Assembly: GCA_004380135.1 (NCBI GenBank)
Contig: QXCR01000006.1
Span: forward strand, 496,001-560,000
Direction of reading: 5' to 3'
Source of the DNA: Stemphylium vesicarium
Lineage: Eukaryota > Ascomycota > Dothideomycetes > Pleosporales > Pleosporaceae
DNA length: 64,000 nucleotides
In this document: positions 23,805 through 35,537 of the stretch, in pieces
Layout of the letters: every line of letters starts with the position of its first letter
Position numbering within the stretch: the stretch's first letter is position 1
Translations under genes and position numbers: made by a program
Notes under the pieces: model-generated
What the model was told of the DNA's origin: nothing
Databases searched by the model: none
What the model saw: the letters and a program-made list of their open reading frames with translations, nothing else

Positions 23805-24823
23805 TCAAGCAAAAGCTGTGGCAGCAGATGTTGGGCGGGGCTGGGCCGGCGCAGGGACAGCAGTCTTGGCCAAGGAAGACAGGGTGGGAATAGATCCAGT
23901 GGAAGTTGAATTGGTGGGGGCCCGGATAGCAGGTGAGGGTGTCGACTTTGGCTGATGGACATCCATGGGCAGGATTTCAGTCTTCAGCTCTCTCGTCTTC
24001 TTCTGCTTGGGCTCAGGGGCCTTCTCGTTTTCCTGGACGTAGAACTTTCGCAGCAGCATGATTGCCTCCTCTCTGAAGATTCCACCGGTGACTGGGTAGG
24101 GCTTGTCCACGCTGGGGCTATGTGGGGGTCAGTGATTGCGGTACAAATGCAGAGTGATGGAGATGAGCATACTCAGAGTGGATATTGAGAACCCCTCCCG
24201 TTCCTCCAAATCGCTCATTCCAGCATCCGAAGTAGACAGCTCGGATACCGTACTGGCGAAGCATGGACGCACACATGACGCATGGCTCGACGGTGACATA
24301 CAGGTCCGTCTCGTTGAGCATACTGATGGGGTGCTTAGACAGGATGCCGGCGATGGCAACGAACTCGGCGTGCCTCGTGCCGTTCAGGGTGCGGTTCGTC
24401 TCGTTCATGCCTCGGCCAATGACTTCGCCATCCTTCACAAAGACACAGCCGACTGGTGTCTCGTCGCTCTTGAGTGCGAGTTCAGCCTATGGCACGTGAC
24501 GAGTCAGCATTGAATTTCCTCTGTTGCAGTGCATGCTAGGTGAGGATCAGAGGTCGTGGTATTGTGTGCAGGGCTTGATTCACCATGGCTATGGCCTCTC
24601 GCATGAAGCCCTCATGATACGCCCTCTCCTCCGGATCCATGGCGTCTGGTACGTGAATCGCTTCGTTGTCTTGGCGCTCCTCTTGGATCAACTGGGGTGG
24701 ATTTGGGTTGTTGTTTGTCGTGGTTGATTGCTGCGTATGCAGATAGTAGAGGCCCAGGCCGAGACCGGCGGACGCAAGCACGAGAGCCTTCCATGATTCC
24801 TTCCCTTGCAGAATGCCAGTCAT
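23805..24823 (-). CDS. TAD2: tRNA-specific adenosine-34 deaminase catalytic subunit (Tad2)
   Basis: Three exons (24584-24823, 24173-24486, 23805-24117) with introns of 97 and 55 bases give 288 residues. The CDA-fold zinc site is complete: HAE (His119, Glu121 as proton shuttle) and PCVMC (Cys149, Cys152). The stretch IHSDPSVDKPYPVTGGIFREEAI is split by the last intron and matches Tad2 after splicing. Tad2 with Tad3 converts A34 to inosine in tRNA anticodons. Unusually, the chosen N-terminus carries a hydrophobic helix (residues about 11-28); a start at MDPEERAYHEG (residue about 61) would give a conventional Tad2. The C-terminus is Pro/Thr/Ser-rich. The gene is divergent to TVP18 and converges on EMC10. 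Confidence 0.88.
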
Positions 24824-25328
24824 GCCCGTGTGAAGCAGCTGCGACCATGCGAAATGTTCTGAAACAGAAAGCGCACGTCGGTGATTATCTGGATTGTGGT
24901 GCCGACCCAAGACGGTTTCGGCAAGCGCTAGCGGCTATAGTTTACGTAGACGTGGAAGCCGCGCCCGACCGAGGGCTGAGCTGAGCCTGGCGCATACCCG
25001 TGGACAGTACCAAGAAGAAGCAAGCAACGGGCCATCGCCATCGCAACGCAAGGCAACGGCCAACATTCACTATACCGATACCCTAGATCCACCCACTGCA
25101 CAGCCACACTCCCATTACGCACCGCAATCCACGCCATCATCCACGCCTCGCACCATATTCTACAAAGACGGACATCCAAGCTCGCTCGCCTGATCCCTCC
25201 CAGAGCTCTATCCACAACTCGCGCCATCAACACAGCTACCCAGACTGCACTTCGCACCAGCACAACACATTACTTCGCGCATTACTTAGGCCTCCTAAAA
25301 TCGCAGAAGCATCAACCAAACCGCAAAT
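24824..25328. other. Shared promoter region TAD2 / TVP18
   Basis: About 500 bases lie between divergent starts. No gene is seen. The upstream part of the TAD2 frame stays open to 24910 but has no ATG there. Confidence 0.5.
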
Positions 25329-25953
25329 ATGACGCTCGCAGAAGAGTTCAAGTCGCGGAATTTCAGTAAGACGCCCGCTGCTGGTGCTGTTACGTTGTTG
25401 CTGACATGGCATCTTTGAAGGTATCTACGGTCAATGGTCAGTCGCATACCCTCACCACGTTTGCACAAGGCACCGGGACCTTTCGCTAACTCTGGCTCTA
25501 GGACTGGAGTGCTATGTATAGTTCTATGCTTCGCCCTAGGCATCGCCAACATCTTCCACGCCAACATCCCCCTCATCGTATTTAGCATCATTTGCCTGTA
25601 CGTCCCCTACCTGTCCTGCTGCACCAGACGCGACATCTAACAAGTGCTGTAGGGTGTGTTCTTTCGTCATCATCTTCATCGAGATACCGCTCCTCCTCCG
25701 CATCTGCCCAACGTCTCCGAAATTCGATGCCTTTATTCGCAAATTCAGCTCAAACTACATGCGCGCCGCCATCTACTTTGTCATGAGCGCTGTGCAATGG
25801 ATCAGCATCTGGGCCGACGCCTCTAGCCTGATTGTCGCGGCGGTTTTCTTGCTGTTTGCCGCCGTCTTCTACGCGCTTGCTGGCTTCAAGGGTCAGCAGT
25901 TCCAGGGCAGTAAGACACTTGGAGGACAGGGTGTTGCGCAGATGATCATATAA
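25329..25953 (+). CDS. TVP18: Golgi membrane protein TVP18
   Basis: Four exons (25329-25365, 25421-25436, 25502-25597, 25653-25953) give 149 residues. The joined N-terminus MTLAEEFKSRNFSIYGQWTG and the four hydrophobic segments (VLCIVLCFALGIANIF, IPLIVFSIICLVCSFVIIF, YFVMSAVQWISIW, LIVAAVFLLFAAVFYALAGF) are characteristic of TVP18, a small tetraspan protein of late-Golgi Tlg2 vesicles. All introns are GT..AG; those of 65 and 55 bases have GCTAAC and TCTAAC branch sites. The second exon is only 16 bases, which is why no single frame shows the start of the protein. Confidence 0.9.
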
Positions 25954-27408
25954 ACAAGGAAATACCATGGATTGTCAGACAGGGAAGGAGCAGATATGGG
26001 CAACCATTGCGAGACGGACTATACCATAAAACTGTGTACTTGGATGCGCTCAGTGCCTGAGCTGGTTGTATCACCAGTCAATAGCTAGGCGTTATTTTGG
26101 GGAGCTATATTCATTATGAGCATTATTTGAATCTATGGAACTTGGCCTGATCTCTAGGTGGCCAGAAAATGTGATACTGTGTTTCTTGCCAATTGAATAT
26201 TCGATATGACGGATCATTGTGCCTCGGGTGGGGGAAACATACGTAACTGTACAGGTGGAGACAGGTGCAGGGCTTACACGATGGCCTATGACAAGTTCTA
26301 GAAGCTCGCGTCGTAGGCATTGTGAGCTGCGGGAGCGGTGATCGCACCAAATATTCGGTGGGAGCGATTGCAGACGACAGTTGTACGAGAGGGGAATTGT
26401 GCTACCAATTCAATTGCAATGCTACTCTTATCAACGGTAGACAGGTGCACCACACCAACGCCACGGAAAAGCACAATCGTTCACCTGCTCGCCTTTCTGA
26501 TGACGATGACTGGCTGCTAGGGTCTCGCCAGGAACCACACTTGCTAGGCGCGGGGAACGCTAACGGCTTAGTGGTGCCGGAATCGCACACGTCTTGAAGA
26601 TCCTGCTGTATGGCTTTGCAGTAGATTAAAGGAGTTCTGGTACTGTTGGATATCTTCTAGACAGCGTCACAGGGCAGCTATCAAGACTAACCAGGTATTT
26701 GTGGATAGGGTAGGCTTCTCAGGCTCCAGGTGTTTCCACGTAGTTGTTGCAGTCGCATAGTCCCCGATGGAGCATAGTGGCTGGGCGTGTCTGATCTCCA
26801 AATCAGCAGTTGCAGCAGATCGACAACATCAAGAAAATTGGCATAGCTTTCTGGTCCGACTCGTTTGCAGGCGACAAGCAGAAAGCACACGGTGGACAGA
26901 ATCAAGGCGCATCATGGGTGTGCAGGTTCCAAGGTTGGGCGGGTTGGTGATGGCTGCCGCGTGCCAGACGCCAGGGCCCCATACGCCATACCCAAGCATG
27001 ATGCAAATGCGGGTCGCAGAGCTGCCTGGTACATAAGTGCACCGCCCCAGCTTCAACAGGCCAATCCACTTTGCGCCATTTGGCAACACCATACCGAACC
27101 ACCTCTTTTTTTCTCTCTTGCCTCACTTTGCGGGTCGGCCCTAATCGCGTGTCCCAAGGTAGGTTTTGACTATAAATTCCGCTGTCCCGCATCATTGGGC
27201 TCTCATTTCTAGCCGCGGTTAGCTGATCAGTCCGCTACCACTGACTGACTGTCTGCAACCTCTATTCGGCCAATGCAACAGCCCTCCTAACATTCTGTGT
27301 TTACGCCATTCAATGGGCCCAGTCTCTCGCTGACATTGAACTCCCTACAGCCTACACAAGATCCCCACCCTACCCCACGTAAGCCATTGAGCAACGGTTC
27401 CGCATACA
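25954..27408. other. Intergenic, upstream of AIM21
   Basis: About 1.45 kb holds the TVP18 3' end and the AIM21 promoter. A T/C-rich run at 27104-27124 lies some 290 bases before the AIM21 ATG. No gene is supported. Confidence 0.5.
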
Positions 27409-30400
27409 ATGAGTGCTCCACCAACAATACCTCCACGCCCAGCGCGGGCTCAGAACAGCACTTCTCCTGCGCAGGGCAGCCATATGGAGGTCCCCAAGAT
27501 CCCACCCCGTCCAAAACGCGGCAGTGAACGCTCTGTTTCTCCAAGTGGGGACAGATACACACCTTCCCCGCTCAACGACCCAACCTACATCCATGGCGGC
27601 CCGCCAAAAGGCGGCAGCCGCCTCAGCACCGAGCTACCGTCTCGTCCACCGAGTGTTTCAATGCCCTCGCTCGGAGAGGAAGGCAACGAATACGCCAGTT
27701 TCGAGGATTTGTCCAAGACTCTTCCACAGGAACACCAGGGCGGCTCTCCACAACATATGAAGAACGTGGCGGGAGACCTGCCTCTGCACGCTCCGACTGC
27801 CTCAGTTCCGAGCTCAACGGCAAAAAGCAGGATTCAGGCTGTGACCCGGACCGATTCACAGACTGCGGCTGCTGCTGGTTTTGGCTCACAGCTGTCAGTT
27901 GACGACAAGTCTTCCCAGGACAAGTCCGGTCGCTCTGGCTCCTCCGCTGGCTCGCGCCCCAGCTCCATTTACAACGACAAGGATGGGCATGGTATTCCAG
28001 AGATTGGCGTGCAGGTGCCCATGTTCCGCAATGCTGGAGACGTCCAGGCCCCTAGCCCAGCGCCTTATGCGCAGCAGTCCGGATCGCAAGGAGTCGGGTT
28101 CCACCAGAAGCCCAGTGGTCGTCATCATGGACGTACCAAGAGCGGCCGGGAGATCTTCCACGGACCTCCCGGCAGCTACGGCATGCATGGACACGGCAAG
28201 ATCTCGACGGATGACTTTGAGCAGAAATGGTACGAAAAGCATCCCGACGACCTGAAGCGCGAGAAGGCCGGCGAGTATGGGCCTCATATCCAGGAGAACA
28301 GGAAGGACTACCACTGGCCCTCGGACAACCTGGAGAAGCTAGTGCACACGAGAGCGCAAGACATTGGAATGGGTATGTTATTCTTGTTCATTACACACAT
28401 GTCTTTTGATACTAATCATCGTGTGCAGGAACTAGCCGAGATGCTGTTAGCACTCCCGATGAGCAGATCGGCTACAGGGCTACTGAGGAATATGCCTCGA
28501 GGATGGCCTCTCCCCGACCGCAATCCTCTGGTCGCCCTGCCTCGATCAAAGCTGGTCAAACCGATTCCCCACTCCGCAACGAGGCTGGCCAAGATATCAA
28601 CGACAAGGGCGAGGTCATCCACATTGACCCTCCTGCGCATCGTCCTAGCAAGGTTCATGGCGGAGGTTACGACCCACCAACCGAAGACCTTGGACCACGA
28701 GGCGGTAACACTGCTGAAGAAGGCGGATGGGTTACTGAGCGCGGATACGGCACTCCTATTCTTGCCTCTGACGAGTTGAAGAAACATCCAGATGCCGAGT
28801 GGAGGCAACCTGCTGTATCTCCTGAGCTTGAGCGTCGTGGTAACGAATACACTCTGAACGAGGATGGTACACCACAATACATCACAAAGCAGCGCACCCA
28901 CAGCCGAAGCTCAAGCAGGAACAACAGCAAGCAGCAACAGCAGCAGCAACGTGTGGTTCCTAGCCCAGCCCAGTATGACCGCGGCGGTACTCCACTGGAG
29001 TCGCACAAAGAGTATGAGCCACTCTTTCCTGAAGACGACGAGACGAAGAAGCCGAATCCAAAGGTCGAGAAGCTCAAGCGCCCTAGTGTTGCCCGTCATC
29101 ACTTCCCAAGTCAAGATGTCTGGGAAGACACGCCTGGTAGTCTACAACTCGAAACGACAGTCGATACTCCTCAGGAGCCTGAAGAACCCAAAACCGCAGG
29201 CAGCAAAGGAGACATTAGTCCTGCCAAAGCATTTGAAGACCCTGAGACAGAAGAGCAACGCAAGCGTCAGATCAACAAGGAAGACCAAAAGTCTTTCCTG
29301 CCTGAACACACTAAGCAATTTGCTGCCGAGAACAAGCTTCTTGGAAAGGTCCGAGATGAGACCCCAGGCCGTCCAGGCATGCAGCAGCGCTTCCCAAGCC
29401 AAGACATCTGGGAGGACGCCCCGTCGCACGGCTACCTTGAAACTACGGTCAGCACGCCGCAAATGGAGGAGACGAACGAGTACGCCGAAGACTCTCCAGT
29501 AGACCAAAAGCCCTCCGTGCCAGCTCGCCCGAGTGTTCCCACTCGACCCGCCAAGAGGGATTCTTCCACTGATGATAAGAAAGCGCCGGTCATCCCAGAG
29601 CGACCAAAGCCCCAGGTTCCAGTACGTCCAAGTAAGCCATCTACCGGCTCCTCTGAAAAGGTTCCGATCTCAGAGCCACCAGCTGGCGAGAATGATGCTC
29701 CGCAGCAGAAGGTGAAGCCACCGGTGCCTGCCCGACCAGCAGGCTCCAAGATTGCCGCTCTTCAAGCTGGGTTCTTGAAAGATCTCAACAGTAAGATTGG
29801 CCTTGGACCACATAATCCCCCCAAGGTCAAAGAACCTGAGCCAGAAGAAGAAGAGAAGGAGGCCGCACCGCTTCAAGATGCCCGCAAGGGTCGGGCTAAG
29901 GGTCCACAAAGGAGGAAGCCTGCCTCGTCTCCGGCTCCAGGTGCAGCTGCTACTGTGACATCCGAGGTCGCTGTACCAAGGCAGAATCTGAGCGTTGGTC
30001 CTGTGACCGCGATCTGGAGCTTCGTCGAGGATGGCAGTCTAGATGTTCCCGCTGCTCAGATGGCTGCGCAGATTCAGGCATCATTGAAAGCCCCCGCACA
30101 GGTTGAACAGCCTGTCGCCACTGAGGCCGTCCCAGAGAAGACTTCTCCACAAGAACCAGAAGAGCTGAAATTGGCTCAGACTACCTCGAGGGAGGAGAGT
30201 AAACCAGCAGCTCCTGTTACTGAGGCATCGACGGAGGCACCAGCACAAACACTTACAGAGATACCTACCGAAAAGCCAGTTACCGAGGAGAAGAGTATGG
30301 AGAAGCCAGTCACAGAAGAGAAGGCTATGGAGCCGCCAGCTCCGGAACAGCCAACTACGGAGAAGCCAACTGCAGAGAAGGTTGCGTCTATCGAGCAGGC

Positions 30401-30632
30401 TACCTCTCCAACGTCAGAATCCCCTGCACCGGTCACATCCAAGATCCTCTCTGCCTTGTCTGCCTTTAGGTCAGAAGAGCGATTGGTCAATGACACGGCA
30501 CCCGGCTCCTCGGAAGCGCCGGGAGCCTTCCCTGGCTCCGGTCCAGATCTAAAAGACGAGGGTGATGCCAAGGGTCTTTCGCCTACTTCCCCAAGGGAGG
30601 CCGAGAAGTACACACAGTCTTTTGCTGGTTAG
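27409..30632 (+). CDS. AIM21: AIM21-like cortical actin patch regulator
   Basis: Exons 27409-28372 and 28429-30632, separated by a 56-base intron with an ACTAAT branch, give 1055 residues. The protein is largely disordered and rich in PxxP/PARP motifs (TIPPRPAR, KIPPRPKRG, PVPARPAG) expected to bind SH3 domains. A conserved core includes DDFEQKWYEKHPDDLKREKAGEYG. Two copies of an FPSQDxWEDxP...LETTVxTPQ unit occur. KIAALQAGFLKDLNSKIGLGP is a conserved AIM21 block. The C-terminus has Glu/Pro/Thr repeats. In yeast Aim21 works with Tda2 and capping protein at endocytic actin patches. A short polyQ (CAG/CAA) run sits near nt 28930-28950. Confidence 0.85.
29103..29463 (+). repeat. Internal duplicated motif in AIM21
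   Basis: FPSQDVWEDTP...LETTVDTPQ (from 29103) and FPSQDIWEDAP...LETTVSTPQ (from about 29391) lie about 288 bases apart. The spacing is in frame and the similarity is at protein level. Confidence 0.75.
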
Positions 30633-30824
30633 AAATTTCCCAAGAGAAAATGGATCGTAGCGATAAGTTGAATAGTGTTGCGAAGAGAAACACATGATAC
30701 GTTAGTCAGGCAATGGGGATATCAATACATGATTTGGAATACGATTATAGAGAAACATGTTGGTTTAACCGCGAGTGCGAAGCGATTTTTCATAAAATGT
30801 TATCCAACTTTCCAAGTGAGCATT

Positions 30825-32469
30825 CTAGATAGTCTCACCATACGGCGCGCCCTCAAGCTTGAATCCACCAGGCTGCAGTCTGCTAAAAATAGCAGTCGGA
30901 TCATACTTTTTAGAAATGGACTTGAGCTTCGCCAGCTTCTCATCTCCATAGCTCGGAATCACATTCTGGTAAGGACCCGCATAGTTGAGGTAGATGAAGT
31001 CGTGATGCACGCCCTGCTTCTTCGCTTCCTCTTTGGCCGCATTCATAAAGTCCAGAGCAGCTTGTTGGAGCTCGTTGTCCTTGGCTGCGTCTTCCCAGAC
31101 CATGTAGAGTAGCGTGTGCATCAGTGGACCGTCGGTGGGCGAGAGACCCAGTGCGTTGCCGCCTTTCTTGCTCATTTGTCGCATGGCGGGTACGGTGAAG
31201 GCTTGAAAAGTCAATGAGCCCTGGTTGGCTAGCGGGCCGACATCCTTTTGGTGTCGGGCTTGCAACCAGGCCATGAAGTCGCGGTCGAGTTTGTAGGTCG
31301 CGGCCCAGAAGGCGTAGCGGTGGCCGCTGGGCATTTGGTCGGTTAGCATGACCGTGTCGTTCGCGAGGGTGCGGTTTACCGTGTTGCTCTTGATTGAAGA
31401 GATGTTGAGATACTTCTTCAGGACGGCCGGTGGGTTGGTCTCGTCAACGGGTTCCAGGTACTCGAGTTGGATCTGGCTGGCTGCATTACCAGCTGTAACA
31501 GCGAAGGACATAATCTGGGCTGATTTAGGGTCTTCAGTGGCGTCCTCGGCCATCGAAACAAAGGCATCGATGAGTGCTGGATAATCGGTTGGGAGATGAA
31601 CTCGTGTTCCACCCCACATCAAGCCCTGGGGAATCGTTTCTAGCTCGAATCGGGTAACGACACCAAAGTTGTTTCCGCCACCGCGAAGCGCCCAGTAGAG
31701 GTCGGGAAATTGAATTGGCGTGACCTTGAGAATAATACCTGATGCAGTGACGACCTCGTAAGAAGCAACATTGTCGCAAGCGTATCCGTAAATGCTGGAT
31801 TGATGACCAATGCCACCACCGAGAACCAGGCCAAGGCCCACATCTGATGCGCGTCCACCGATGACGGCCAGGTTCTGTTCTCCGAGCTTTTCGTAGACAG
31901 CTCCCCATCGGTTTCCGGGTCCAATGAATGCCGTCCTTTTGTTGTCAGAAAGCGTGATTTCATTCATGTTCTCCAGAGAAACCGTGATGCCGTCTTCGAT
32001 GCTCGAGGCGCCAGGGAATGCAGTGTGGCCGCCTGCCTTTACCGCAAACGGGCACTGCGTAAGGCGAGAGACCAACACCGCAGTGGAAACTTCGATCGCT
32101 TTTGAAGGCCGGAAAACGCAAGCTGGGTCGACGAGACGGGCTTGCGAGGACCAGTAGGCGCTCGTGAACGCGTCATATGAGTCAGACCCACTAGTAAGAA
32201 GCTTGTTCCCGAATATGAGTTTAAGAGAACTGCACTTTGTCAAAACTTAGAAAATGCTTTTGAGAGACGAAGCCATGACTTACCGCCGCTGCACATGGAG
32301 CGGAGAGTGAGCGTTTCACAGTCAATGCAGCTAGATCAGGTATCGCAGAAACATTGACGCCATTGACAATGAGAGCCTCTGTGACGTTGAAATCAGAGGG
32401 CTCAAAGACATCTTGTGCGGAGGCATTGGCAACGAATGCCCCAAGCGAAGCAATTGAGGCGATCTTCAT
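30825..32469 (-). CDS. Secreted FAD-linked oxidoreductase of the berberine-bridge-enzyme type
   Basis: Exons 32284-32469 and 30825-32234, with a 49-base intron, give 531 residues. A signal peptide (MKIASIASLGAFVANASA) precedes the PCMH FAD-binding domain. AVKAGGHTAFPG holds the His (about 132) that in this family is covalently bound to FAD. GLGLVLGGGIGHQSSIYGYACDNV is the second FAD segment. The C-terminal BBE motif is present (DFIYLNYAG, then YDPTAIFSRLQPGGF). Such enzymes are secreted carbohydrate or alcohol oxidases, or tailoring enzymes of secondary metabolism. Beside glycoside hydrolases, sugar oxidation (AA7-like) is the better guess but is not proven. An in-frame Met exists 24 codons upstream; the signal peptide decides the start. 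Confidence 0.88.
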
Positions 32470-33933
32470 GTTGTTTGAAGGTGGAACAGCACGATCGACG
32501 AGGCGGTGGAGATGTGGTTGAGTGAAGGAGATGCCTGACAAGAAAAATGCGGCTCTCTAGAGCTATTTATCGAAGGTCTGTCACGTCGGTACTGGGCGGG
32601 TGTATAGATGGATCCAATTCGTGAAAGGGCCCGATAGACCATGGCGGACGCAGCCATCACCGCTAGAAAAGCGGAAAGTCTCGAACTTCCGCGCCGTTAT
32701 GAAATTTGGTCATTTGCCTTCCCTTTTGCGACATAAAAACGAGCGAAGGATTGTACCTGGCAGTTCAACAGATCTGCGGTGTACAGCCATTGCTTAGCTG
32801 CATGCTGCGCCGCTTCGGCAGCGAGATGTAGTTTGCCCTGTGGCAAGCGGCGCGGTTCGAGACAAATCAAAAGGATTGGAATCTCGGAGCATTAGCTGAA
32901 TGAGACTCGGATGCAGGGACATGCAGCTTGAATGCTTGACTTGCGGGACAATCGCAAAGTCCAGAGCCCCCACCTTCCCGCTCGAAGTTGCCCTTGTTGT
33001 AAAGGGAGGGACGGAAGCGAGGAATGGCGTGGTAAATGAAGCTCCCACCAGGCAGACTTGCGGGAAGGTAAGGTCGAAAAGTGAATCAGCTATCCCTCCT
33101 CACATCACATTCTTGCCCCAAGTTTCAACTGTCCTGAGAAAAAGGCATGGGTCCTACGCAATTCGTTGTCAGCTCGGTGTTTGGCAGAGGTAAACAATGC
33201 ACCAGGTCTCTTCGGTTGGCAACTGTCAGCCGCTCGCCAAGGCGCCAAGTATGCGCCTGGACGGAGTATCACCTCATCTTATGAGTTCTAGCGAAGGGAT
33301 TGCTTCATTCCAGCCACAGCTTCCTCCAACTTTTCGCGGAGTGCTCGTGCCGCCACGATGCTGGAGGTTTTCGCTTCGTTCGAACCGGGCATTCGGAGGA
33401 GACGAGATGAGCCCAAAGGATCCCTCCCGGAACAATCCAAAAAAAGACCTCATGACTACAGCTTTCCAAACTTTCGGGCTGTATCTGCTTGCAAATATTG
33501 GAACGCATCTAACTGATATGTAGCTCCTCATATCTCAGGCCTTTCTAACTTACCATGGAGAGGTGGAGGTAACAGAATGATCTTCTAAAGCCGTGAGTGT
33601 TCTGCAAGCTTCGTCTTGAGAAGGGGGCTTCCGTAATATGAGCAATGATGCTCCTTGCAAGATAGCGTAAAGATGCCGTCTGGTACCGACGACCATGGGC
33701 TCAGTACTAGAGATTGGATGTCGGTCCTTAATGCGATCGCCTCGGCATGTAGGTATCGAAATTTGGTGACTATGCCCGCGCCGCACGCTGGCAAGGACCA
33801 GGTCGCAACGACCGGCCACATGGATCGAGTTGATAAAGCGCTCAGCAGATGTAGCACGACGGTGCTTTCGTACCTTTCCATGCCGCTACAGCGTTCAGAT
33901 TCCTCATCAACTTCCTCCAAAAGTCCCGCCAAC
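32470..33933. other. Divergent intergenic region FAD oxidase / rhodopsin-like gene
   Basis: About 1.46 kb. The plus frame remains open upstream of 33934 (to 33655, with Met codons at 33880 and earlier), so the N-terminus of the rhodopsin-like gene could be longer. Otherwise no gene is seen. Confidence 0.5.
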
Positions 33934-35278
33934 ATGTCGGCAAAAACCAATGGTTTCGCTCAAGGCACTGTCCTAAAGGTCGCATACTCTATGCTTGGCC
34001 TGACGAGCTCCATATTCCTTGCCAGGATTGGCCTCAACATACTAAAACCCAAAAAGCTGACAGCCTCGGACTATTTTGTCTTTCTTGGCTTTGCCTTTTA
34101 CATCACCAAGTGCGCTCTGTACATCGCACTATCGCCATATATGCAGAAAGTATATGCAGTCGTCAATGGTGAGATTTCGCCCTACCCCGAACTATTGCAT
34201 GACCAGGTCGTCATGACGAAGATGGTCTTTGTAGCTTTCTGTATGTTCTGGGCTGTGTTATGGTCGATCAAATTGTCTCTACTTCTTCTCTACTGGAGGC
34301 TATTGGTCGGCATTTCCAGACGCTATAGTATTGTCTGATGGATTATAGCTGGAATATGCTTGATGGTAAGTAGTGGCCATACCAAGCGTTTAGCGCATGT
34401 CGACATCAAAGCTCACCTCAGCGATAGACCTTTGCTGGCAATTACTTCTTCTACTTCAAATCTTGCGGCACTCCATCTGGATTCTGGACAGGGGGATGTG
34501 TAGGTCTACGAGCAATGGACATTAAGATCGACGCTAACTTGCCCACGCCGTAGTTCGGTGAAGCTCAGCAGCATTCGCAACTCGTCAGTTTGTACTACTC
34601 GTTCTCTGTAGATACAGCAACAAACATTTTAAGTATGTCAAGACTTTCGCGGTATCCTGTTGTAACGCGAGTTGCTGACCTGAGGTTCTCGCAGTTATGG
34701 CGCTCCCGATATGGCTCACATGGAATCTTCAGATGCCTCGCAGTAAGAAGATATCTATACTATGCCTATTCGCAACAGGCGTCGTCTGCATGATCTTCGC
34801 CTGCCTTCGCGTCATCCAAGTGGCCGTCAATGCATCTAAGCCTGAAGCTCAAGGTCAGCCGCTTGATCCCACATGGCTCGCGATATGGGGAATGGTAGAA
34901 TGTGCGATTGGTAGGCAATCATTCGCTGCACGCACCGCGCATCCAAACTCTGACCTTTTCACAGCCGTCATCATTGGGTGTTGCCCCGCGTTCGCCGTGC
35001 TCGTGAACTTGTTTCGCTCCAAGGCCTCGTACGGCTCTGACGGCTACCAAAAACAGACTGAAAGCAACGCGGGTAGACATGGTGGAATCAGAATGGAGCT
35101 TAGGACAATTGGGATCAGAGGGACGCGGGAAAAGAACCAGCGGCTTGGATTGAATTCGGTGGATCTACATTGGGCTGGTGCACACAGCAGCCAAGAAGAA
35201 TTGCGAGCTAAGCATGATGGAATCATGATCTCGACTTCGGTAACACAAGGCTCTATGGACACATTGGAGAAATGGTAG
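33934..35278 (+). pseudogene. Fungal rhodopsin-type seven-helix membrane protein with an in-frame TGA
   Basis: Five exon segments (33934-34365, 34428-34499, 34554-34632, 34695-34910, 34965-35278) with GT..AG introns join into one frame of 371 codons, broken only by TGA at 34336-34338. The frame reads RRYSIV, stop, WIIAGICLM. Family members usually have a Trp-rich run at this point, so TGG to TGA is the simplest explanation. Helices (FYITKCALYIALSP, MVFVAFCMFWAVLWSIKLSLLLLYW, YYSFSVDTATNILIMALPIWLTW, LFATGVVCMIFACLRVIQV) and the tail match the fungal integral membrane rhodopsin domain, related to Pth11-like receptors. The last intron (54 bases) is also open in frame. It may be a recent pseudogene, a strain-specific null or a sequencing error. 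Confidence 0.7.
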
Positions 35279-35537
35279 TGTAGGCTCAACTCTTTTGCCT
35301 TTGGCTTTGCTGCAGCGTCACATATTCGTGATAGCATGCTGTCTTTGCCAAGACTCATACAAAGTAGTTCATGAATCGCCAACTCTTTGCATCGCATCAT
35401 ACATTCACACACAGGGTCGTTATTTGTCAATCTTTTCCATTCGTTGGAAGGAAAAGGGTACTGCTCGGAACCACAGCTTACAGAAAGATTGACGAAGGTG
35501 TGAGTAATGCTTAATCTCCAACTTCCGCAGCAGATTC

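Noticed and set aside
34294..34347. A short intron removing the TGA in the rhodopsin-type gene.
   Set aside because: Possible donors give introns of about 17-45 bases and delete residues that fit the conserved helix, so a nonsense change is favoured.
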